Shown here: positions 57,313 to 64,000 of the stretch, in pieces
Layout: each line of letters begins with the position of its first letter
How positions within the stretch are numbered: position 1 is the first letter of the stretch
Assembly: GCF_030272615.1 (NCBI RefSeq)
Contig: NC_081414.1
Coordinates: 810,255,069-810,319,068 of the forward strand
DNA from: Cryptomeria japonica
Taxonomy: Eukaryota; Streptophyta; Pinopsida; Cupressales; Cupressaceae
Length of the DNA: 64,000 bases
Direction: 5' to 3'
Made by a program: the position numbers and the translations under genes
The notes under the pieces: generated by a model
Databases searched by the model: none
The model's input: the letters and a program-made list of their open reading frames with translations, nothing else
Told to the model about the DNA's origin: nothing

Positions 57313-57638
57313 ACAGTTGATGATAGTCATCAACCGACAGAAATAATAGAGAAATCTTTTACTCCGGCTTTGAAGAGGAAGCTACTTCTCAGGGCGAGTA
57401 GCTGGTATAGTGAATTGGTTAGTATTTTATATCTGAAAAATGGTCTTTATATTTCTTTGGCATTTGATGTCAAAGGGGGAGATATTTGTATGGAAAAACA
57501 CAAGGAAAACTCATGTCACTCCAAGGGGGAGAGATTGTTACTTTGGGGAGATTATTGGTTTTTGGTATTTGGCATTTATGTTTTGGCACTTTGATGGTTT
57601 TTCCATCTTGTGTTGCCATCAATGCCAAAGGTGGATAT
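57313..57638 (+). other. 3' untranslated region of Copia C2
   Basis: Non-coding. Contains two AAGGGGGAGA runs (57474, 57524) and ends with a decayed purine tract, GCCAAAGGTGGATA, directly before the LTR. Confidence 0.75.
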
Positions 57639-58700
57639 TGTTGGTATTTTGGTTTGATTTTGTCATTGATGTCAACACCTACTAAACAATTATCAACTTT
57701 GGTACTTTGGAGAATCAACAACATTCACCAACAAGCAAGTGACTTATACACAATCATTGGTCTCTGGTACACTGGCAGGATATAATGTTCACCGACACTT
57801 GGAATAGCATGGAAAACACCTGGTTATGTCGAAGACATCATTTGGACACTTTGTCTTGGATATTTGTTCATTGGCATATTTTGTATTTGCATATTTGCTA
57901 TTACCGACAAATAGGTCTAGGTTATACACTAGCAGGTTTATGTTTTCTAGATCAGAACGACACGCTATGGAGATGTCTTATTATTATTGTAAATGCATCA
58001 ACCCACCATGTTGAATCGGTTATTGCATCAAACATTGTTTTATTTGTAAATTGATTTTATTGTAATATCCTTTAGAGACGACCTACTAAAATTGGTCTTA
58101 GGTTATGATATAAATGTAAGATCTTATTTGTAAGATCACAAGTGGAAAGTAAAAAAGAATTGTGTGAAGGTTTATGTGAGAATAAGCAGAGCTATACACA
58201 CAGACATCATTTGAATGTTGAAGGAGGGTTTTTGTGAAGACAATCATAACTATACCAGTACTGAATCCAGCATAGAAAGATGCTAATCTGAGAAGTAAAT
58301 CCTTATTATATTTAACCATCCAATTGTAGTCAGTGTGACTCCTATTTGTGTTTGAGCAGTGAGCTCTAGGCACTTGGCCTTTCTGCATGTGTAGACCCCA
58401 TTTGTATACACATACTATTTGTAGTAGTATAATCTGATTGTGGGTAAGGTTTCCCACCATGGTTTTTACCCTTACAGGGTTTCCATGTACAAATATTGGT
58501 GTTATGTGATGTGGATGACTTGGTCCTTTTGTTTCATGCATTAATCTTTATTGGTATTACAATTAACTGATAAAACTGTCTACCAACATAAAAGACTGGT
58601 TTACCAGTATTAATCATTCAGTTGGTAAAGTTGTTTTTTGGTTTGAAATTTTTAGACAACTGATTCACCCCCCCCTCTTAGTTGTCTCTGGGACGTAACA
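57639..58700 (+). repeat. 3' LTR of Copia C2 (1062 bp)
   Basis: TGTTGGTATTTTGGTTTG to GTCTCTGGGACGTAACA. It is the same length as the 5' LTR but with many scattered substitutions, so C2 is clearly older than G. Confidence 0.94.
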
Positions 58701-58705
58701 AAAAC

Positions 58706-59621
58706 ACCACCTTGTTAAGCTACTTCTTCTGCTACTATACTCATGCTTCCATTTTCATGCTTTTTATCACACAAACCATCACTTTTCTTGGTGATCACCT
58801 ATTCAATCATGTTTCCTTGCATTCTTGTCAAAGGGTTAGTTAAAAATACATTGATAGGGTCTCATTCATCAAGGAAAAACAATGACATAAAGATTAATGA
58901 TCCCTAACTTCTCATTTTGACTCCAAACTAACACAAAATGTGCATCTACAACAGTGTTCTTTGGGACAGTTAAAATAAATGAATAATAACAGATGTAAGA
59001 ACCTTCAAATGGATTCAAATTCTCAACAATACCCAAAGGAATCACCTACAATCTATTTCCAATCCAAAAGTGAAAGAAACAATCAAAATCTAGCAAGTAA
59101 TTTTCAGATTTTTGTATTCAAAAAGAGCATTCCGTACAATGCACTTGTGATTCTTTTCCCTAACCTCAACCAACCTCTCCAGGTCTCATAACATGAGTTA
59201 TAAATCAATAAAAACCTTCCCAAACTGACCATAACCACTTTTCTCTTAACAAACACTTAAATCTCTTGTTTGGGTAACTAACCATTAGGTTTTCAATTTA
59301 AATTTGACAACACTAGACATAATCCCCTTAATCCTAATCTATCAACACCAAAGGCTTTATTTGAGCCTTATTACATCAAAATGACTCAACACAAACCTAA
59401 TTAAACTTATTAGGAATCCTTTGTGCCATTTTTACATATTTAGATTTAATGACCCCTATTACATCCATTTGCACTCATTACTCATTTCATTCTTCCTATT
59501 ACATTCAAATGCCTTAATAGGATTTATTACATCATTTTTAGGTCCTTTAGACCCTTGAATCCATGTTCTATACCAAAATGGCTTCATGTGCCTCGATGCC
59601 ACAGGAAGTGCTCCTGCACCA
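58706..59621 (-). repeat. H 3' LTR, part right of C2
   Basis: Collinear with 62510-63424. Ends AGTGCTCCTGCACCA. With 41773-42476 it completes one LTR. Confidence 0.9.
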
Positions 59622-60360
59622 TACTCCCCCCCTATGACAAATCTCTTGTCCCAAGAGAATAGGGGTCTTGTTTGTACTCCATGCATCCTTCTAGAAGGCC
59701 ACCTACAACTTTGGCCACTTGCAAACTTCTGTAGCAATAAAAACTCATGAAATGAGTTGGTCTTCCACCTATTTCCTATAGCAAACTCAGAATCATATAA
59801 AAACAAATCGTTAGATCTTTGTCTTAGACAGTCACGTATGGACTATTGCTGCACCTTTTTCCTTGCCTTTGTGAGGTCCAAATGACCCCCAACTCCATTC
59901 ATCCTTGAAGGACTATCACTGTCCTTAATTTGCATACTTAAGGGAACTCAACAGTCCCTATCATCACACTAGTATGCACCTTCCTTTTTTGTCAGCAATA
60001 GAATGTTGTTGCCCTTCTGATTTCTTTCCAAACCACTATCAGTGCCTTGTGTTCCCTTCACATTAGGAACCTGCATACTCACATACTCCTTCCTACCAAA
60101 TCATATTACACTACAGTCAAATATCTGATTATTCTTTAAAGGAGTTAGTGTAAATCTCTTACCATCTTTGTGAACAACATATGTGTTCAAGAACCCATCA
60201 TGCAATGTCCTTCTTTGATATTGCCAAGGTCTTCCCAAGAGTACATGACAACATGTCATAGGAACAATGTCACACAATACCCTATCATGATAATCACCAA
60301 TGGTAACTATACATATGCTTGCTCTTGGACTACCTGATTTTGTTCATCTGTTACCCAACT
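59622..60360 (-). other. H polypurine tract and non-coding 3' internal region
   Basis: Minus strand GTCATAGGGGGGGAGTA abuts the LTR. The rest holds a frame-broken protease end (LLGRPW-like words near 60230-60250) and otherwise nothing coding. RT, RNase H and integrase, which should lie here, are missing. Confidence 0.7.
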
Positions 60361-60660
60361 GGCTTTGTAGGGTCTATTATGTGGTATTCTTACTAAATTC
60401 AACTTGTCAACCATCTCATGAGAAACTAAGTTATCAAAAGAACCTGAATCAATGATCATCCTAGATACTTTACCATGGATCAAACATTAAGTTCTAAAAG
60501 TGGATACCTGGGGTTGTACCTGCTCCAATCTTTGACCTCTTCCAAACATCAAAAAGTCACCCTCAAGTTCTGGAGCAGCAATACCAATCTTCTCTTCTGC
60601 TAGTTGCTCTTCCCCTTGGGCCAATTGAACTCTTTTCTCAGTCTTCTTGCCACCTTGTTC
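60361..60660 (-). pseudogene. H aspartic protease
   Basis: The minus strand gives CLIHGKVSRMIIDSGSFDNL followed by VSHEMVDKLNLVRIPHNRPY and KASWV. This is a gypsy retropepsin with an intact D-S-G-S active site, of the type found in chromovirus-like elements. A stop just before it and others after it break the frame. Confidence 0.82.
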
Positions 60661-61690
60661 ATTCATTGGACAATTGAAGGAAGTGTGCCCAACTTCATTT
60701 CATGTGAAACACCTTCTCGTGAAGACTCTTGATCCTCTACCTGATCCAAATCTACCTCCACCTCTGTATCCACCTCTCTCATCAGAAAATGATTCCTTAC
60801 CCTTATCATTATTGCCTTGTCCTTGTCCTTCATTTTTAGGACCACTTCCCCTTCCTCTATTTGCATTACCTCTGCCACTTCCTCCTTTTCTCTCTTGCTT
60901 CCTCTTTACCTTTTCTTTAGCCCTTATAGCCAACTGAAAACACTCCCTAAGTGTCTTTGGTATTCTCAAGCCAATCTCATCTTGCAAGTTGTATCTAAGC
61001 CCATTAAGATATCTTGCAACCTTCTCATCCTCATCTTCCAATCCACCTCTTATACTCAACTTGTGGAATTGCTCAGTGTAGGTCATCACATTCATGTATT
61101 TATGTTTCATATTTTGTCTCAACCTCTTTGTCTGAATAGCATAATTAGATGGAAGGAATTGATCCTTCATCATGGCCTTCATCCTACTCCATGTGGTGAT
61201 CTTAGACATCCCTCTTTCCACTCTCTTTTTCTGCACACTACTCCACTATGTTAGAGCAGTACTTGTCAACTTTGTCTTGGCAAACTTCACCTTCTTGTCC
61301 TCATTCATGTCTTCATACTCAAAGTAGTTTTCTAGGGCATCAATCCACCTCAATGCCTCTTCACTATCAATCTTGCCATGATAGATAGGCAAATCAATGG
61401 TTGTCTTACTACCACTTCATTGTACTACCTTCAATAACCTCACCATCCTTCTCTCTTTAGGGTCTACTTTCCCTTATCCATTCCCTTCATTCTGGTTCTT
61501 ATCTACTCCATCATTTGCTTCAACATCTTCTTCCTCATTTTGTGGTCTTCTTATAGATCCTCTATCCAAGGCTTCCAACCTTACTTGCAATGTTGCATTC
61601 TCCCTTCTCATTTGTCTCATCTCTCTATCCCTTGTTTCTTCTTGTTCTCTCCTTTCTTTCCTTTCCATCTCCAAGGTCTCTTTCAACTCT
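60661..61690 (-). pseudogene. H gag (broken)
   Basis: The N-terminal part (about 61690-61474) is a charged coiled coil (ERKERREQEETRDREMRQM). After stops comes the gag core (DLPIYHGKIDSEEALRWID, near 61390-61340) and the open part 61236-60700 (TEQFHKLSIRGGLEDEDEKV, ARYLNGLRYNLQDEIGLRI). A Gly/Arg-rich RNA-binding tail follows, then a zinc box CFT-stop-NEVGHTSFNC, in which the second Cys codon is TGA. It continues to the protease. Confidence 0.85.
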
Positions 61691-61790
61691 TGGTTCTCCC
61701 TAGCTATTTGTTGTTTAGGAAGCACCTTGTATATACCCCAACTAGTGCACAACTTCTCCCTCTTCCTTAATTCCCTCAAGAACCTACTAG

Positions 61791-61804
61791 TGGCTCTAAT
61801 ACCA
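61791..61804 (-). other. Primer binding site of gypsy H
   Basis: Minus strand TGGTATTAGAGCCA, one change from the Met-tRNA type site TGGTATCAGAGC. It lies 3 nt from the 5' LTR. Confidence 0.8.
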
Positions 61805-61807
61805 CTA

Positions 61808-63424
61808 TTATTTAGAGGATACTGGTCCACAAACACCCCAATAGGCAATACTTGTTGTTTTCACAACTTGACCTTAGAATCACTCAAGGTTTTCAACTCT
61901 TCCCTTCACCAAAGAACTCAAATTTGGATTACTAACTCAATCAATCAAACTAACATAACATAGGGTCTTCACATACCCCAACTAACTTGGCTCAACAACC
62001 AACACATACCCATTTTCTTGGTTTACACAAAACTCTTGTACCTGGGTGCAAGCTAGGCCTACTTCTAGTAGCCCTGCTAGACTGGTTTTTCAGACTTAAT
62101 TCATTTTTTTCCTGAAACACTTACAAATAAAATTGAACTTCCAAATACCCTTTTGGAAGCTACATAACATATGTGAAAATAAACTATGGTTATTTTGGAA
62201 GAAATATCTAGACCAACACCCTGCTACACACCAACTAGGCCCAATTAGGCCTCTTTTCAAAAGCAAGTACCAACAAATGGTACAAACACAACATGAAAAA
62301 AGAAGTCTTGAAAAATGTTTCAAAACAATGGTTTTTCCAAGTTTCAATACAAGACAAACTCATTTGATAGGTTAGATACTAAACCCTCCCTTTTAGGCCT
62401 TCTAACCTAGGGTTTCTCAAAACCACTACTCCATTCACTTCCAGACTCAAAAAAGGGTCATTTAAGATTGTATTAAACCCCCAAAAACATATTCCAGCAT
62501 AAAAACACCACCTTGTTAAGCTACTTCCTCTGCTGCTATACTCATGCCTCCATTTTCATGCTTTTTCTCACACAAACCATCATATTTCTTGGTGATCAAC
62601 TATTCAATCTCTTTTCCCTGCATTCTTGTCAAAGGGTTAGTTAAAAATATACTGATAGGGTCTCATTCCTCAAGGAACAACAATTACATGAAGAGGAATG
62701 AGCCCTAACTTCTCATTTTGACTCCAAACTAACACAAAATGTGCACCTACAACAGGGTTCTTTGGGACAGTCAAAATAAATGATTAATCACATATGTAAA
62801 AACCTTGAAAATGGATTCAAATTCTCACCAATACCCAAAGTAATCACCTTCAATTCATTGCCAATCCAAAAGTGAAAGAAACAATCCAAATCTAGCAAGT
62901 AATTTTTTAGATTTTTGTATTCAAAAAGAGTATTCCTTACAATGCACTTGTGATTATTTTCCCTAACCTCAACCAACCTCTCTAGGTCATGTAACATGAG
63001 TTATAAAGCAATACAAACCTTCCCAAACTGACCATAACCACTTTTCTCTTAACAAACACTTAAGTCTCTTGTTTGGGTAACTAACTGTTGGGTTTTTAAA
63101 TTTGAATTTGACAACACTAGACATAATCCCCTTAATCCTAATTTATCAACACAAAAGGCTTTATTTGAGCCTTATTACATCAAAATGACTCAACACAAAC
63201 CTAATTAAACTTATTAGGCATCCTTTGTGCCATTTTTACATATTTAGACTTAATGACCCCTATTAGGTCCATTTGCACTCATAACTCATTTCATTCTTCC
63301 TATTACATTCCAATGCCTTAATAGGCTTTATTACATCATTTTTAGGTCCTTTAGACCCTTGAATCCATGTTCTATACCAAAATGGTTCATGTGCCTCCAT
63401 GCCACAAGAAGTGCTCCTGCACCA
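61808..63424 (-). repeat. 5' LTR of gypsy H (1617 bp)
   Basis: An uninterrupted copy of the LTR that carries C2 on the other side. The inner terminus is mutated (TTATTTAG for TGATGCAG). It ends CTCCTGCACCA followed by target copy CACCC (63425-63429). Confidence 0.9.
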
Positions 63425-63457
63425 CACCCCCATCTCAGTGGTATCTTGTCTTCTACA

Positions 63458-64000
63458 CAAAATTTCTATACAGATGACAAAACATTTTACAAATACCTGA
63501 AGAGGTTAGCAAAAGTAGTCTTCAAAAATATTAGGTGAGTATCCCACCCAGTCTTCAAGTTATCCAAAATTGTGATAAATACATTAAATGCTATAGCATG
63601 AATTTCTAATTCTCTAAAATCTGATGGTACAGGTTGGGCCAGTTCTTCATACAGTCTACCTTATTACTTATCACGGTATCTAAACAGATGGCAATCAGGT
63701 TCCGGAGTTCACCCACTTTCCTTAAAGCTTACTCCTTATCATTTTGAAGGGCTAAGATTTGATCATTCAAGTCTATAATCTATCCTTCAATACTTCTGGT
63801 TAATGTTACATTAGGATCAAAAGATTGCGAGATACTAGCAAGCTTTCCCTAATAGCCACTTATTTGTTTATCAATATCAATAGTGAATTTAGGCAAAATA
63901 AGACAAGATTTATACAATTTATCGGCTTTTGACAATGTGTCAGAAATAGTCTGCAATCTCTTATTCAATGTTATCCTATCATGTTCAATCATTTTCTGGA
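63458..64000 (-). pseudogene. Degenerate reading frame in Copia J, right of F
   Basis: Reading leftward from 64000 one frame gives ERITLN-like, then RLQTISDTLSKADKLYKSCL, ILPKFTIDIDKQISGY, stop, GKLASISQSFDPNVTLTRSI, stop, IIDLNDQILALQNDKE, stop, ALRKVGELRNLIAICLDTVI. After a frameshift it gives EELAQPVPSDFRELEIHAIA and FNVFITILDNLKTGWDTHL. The protein-like composition and heptad-like Leu/Ile spacing suggest a real, decayed coiled-coil protein. I recognise no family. Placed before the J 3' end, it would be a reading frame after pol, where some Copia elements (Sireviruses) carry an envelope-like gene. The upstream part is outside the window. Confidence 0.5.

Larger units (their letters stand above)
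42477..58700 (+). mobile_element. Copia C2: full-length Copia with B nested in RNase H
   Basis: LTRs of 1062 bp each (42477-43538 and 57639-58700). Target duplication AAAAC (42472-42476 and 58701-58705), confirmed by the empty site in the other H LTR. Gene order on the plus strand is gag, protease, integrase, RT, RNase H, the Copia order. It is the only element here with all Copia domains, but every domain carries stops or frameshifts. B splits the end of RT/RNase H at GTATC (47234-47238 and 56808-56812). Confidence 0.95.
41773..63424 (-). mobile_element. Gypsy H: non-autonomous gag-protease element holding C2
   Basis: LTRs are 41773-59621 (split by C2, about 1620 bp of H) and 61808-63424 (1617 bp). 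Target duplication CACCC (41768-41772 and 63425-63429). The termini TGATGCAG...CTGCACCA form an 8-bp imperfect inverted repeat. Primer site TGGTATTAGAGCC (minus, 61791-61804) lies 3 nt from the 5' LTR. The purine tract TAGGGGGGGAGTA lies beside the 3' LTR (59622 on). The internal 2.2 kb encode gag and a protease of a gypsy type different from A and G. RT, RNase H and integrase are absent. Confidence 0.9.
13548..63457 (+). mobile_element. F: long-LTR element (Copia-like), internal region lost, heavily nested
   Basis: F sequence is recognised in pieces: 13548-13669, 21494-22841, 28213-28745, 40038-41772 and 63425-63457. Together they describe one LTR of about 2.9 kb, TGTTGGCATTGTG to ATCTTGTCTTCTACA. 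Positions 21951-22841 and 28213-28745 plus 40038-40402 are the same LTR interval, so two partial LTRs are present and joined at K. The flanks are GAAAA (13543-13547) and CAAAA (63458-63462), a 4/5 match for a target duplication. A simple reading is that 13548-22841 is the 5' LTR and 28213-63457 the 3' LTR of one element, with the internal region deleted. The inner-end words TTCACCC and ATCTCAGTGG resemble the Copia LTR ends here. Confidence 0.6.

Noticed and set aside
57439-57785. Overlapping plus-strand frames in the C2 3' end and LTR
   Set aside because: They cross the 3' untranslated region into the LTR and have no domain.
59459-59806. 115-codon minus-strand frame
   Set aside because: It crosses the LTR/internal border of H and shows no domain.
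60647-60937. Plus-strand Pro/Leu-rich open frame
   Set aside because: It is the antisense shadow of H gag's Gly/Arg-rich tail.
1-64000. tRNA, rRNA or other RNA genes
   Set aside because: Only tRNA-complementary primer sites were seen; no complete cloverleaf or rRNA segment was recognised by eye.

Overview
The window is one stack of nested long-terminal-repeat (LTR) retrotransposons from a large, AT-rich plant nuclear genome. No host gene could be supported. The Tat-like Ty3/gypsy gag-protease proteins, the Copia polyproteins primed by initiator Met-tRNA, the plant-mobile-domain exon and the lack of gene space all point to a plant. A gymnosperm, probably a conifer, is my best guess, but that is inference and not a marker-based call. 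There is no bacterial, plasmid or CRISPR content.

Left block (1-8.2 kb). A degenerate minus-strand gypsy pol (E, 5133-8170) is interrupted by a plus-strand gypsy (D, 3538-5132 visible). D is interrupted by a minus-strand Copia (C1, 990-3537 visible). C1 is interrupted by a plus-strand gypsy of family G (1-989 visible). Order of insertion: E, then D, then C1, then G.

Middle block (8.2-12.4 kb). There is no coding capacity. It holds a diverged direct duplication of a non-coding segment, AT-rich and 20-bp tandem repeats, a fragment of the F-family LTR and a probable 364-bp TRIM element.

Right block (12.4-64 kb). A minus-strand Copia (J) begins with its 3' LTR at 12406. Into it went F, an element with LTRs of about 2.9 kb, now spread over 13548-63457. 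F has lost its whole internal region and keeps two partial LTRs joined at Copia K. Inside the F LTR remnants sit gypsy A (13670-21493), Copia K (22842-28212), gypsy G (28746-40037) and gypsy H (41773-63424). H holds Copia C2 (42477-58700) in one of its LTRs. C2 holds gypsy B (47239-56807, sister of A). B holds a solo LTR S (49997-51647). That is six levels: J, F, H, C2, B, S. Exact 5-bp target duplications support A, G, H, C2, B and S. F has a 4-of-5 match, and K has none.

Functionally, A, B, G, K and H all lack reverse transcriptase and could move only with enzymes supplied in trans. A and B are the same gag-protease-only family, inserted twice. G carries, antisense between pol and its 3' LTR, two exons of a plant-mobile-domain gene with consensus splice donors and an intron that holds a minisatellite. 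Only C2 and E keep RT, and both are pseudogenes.
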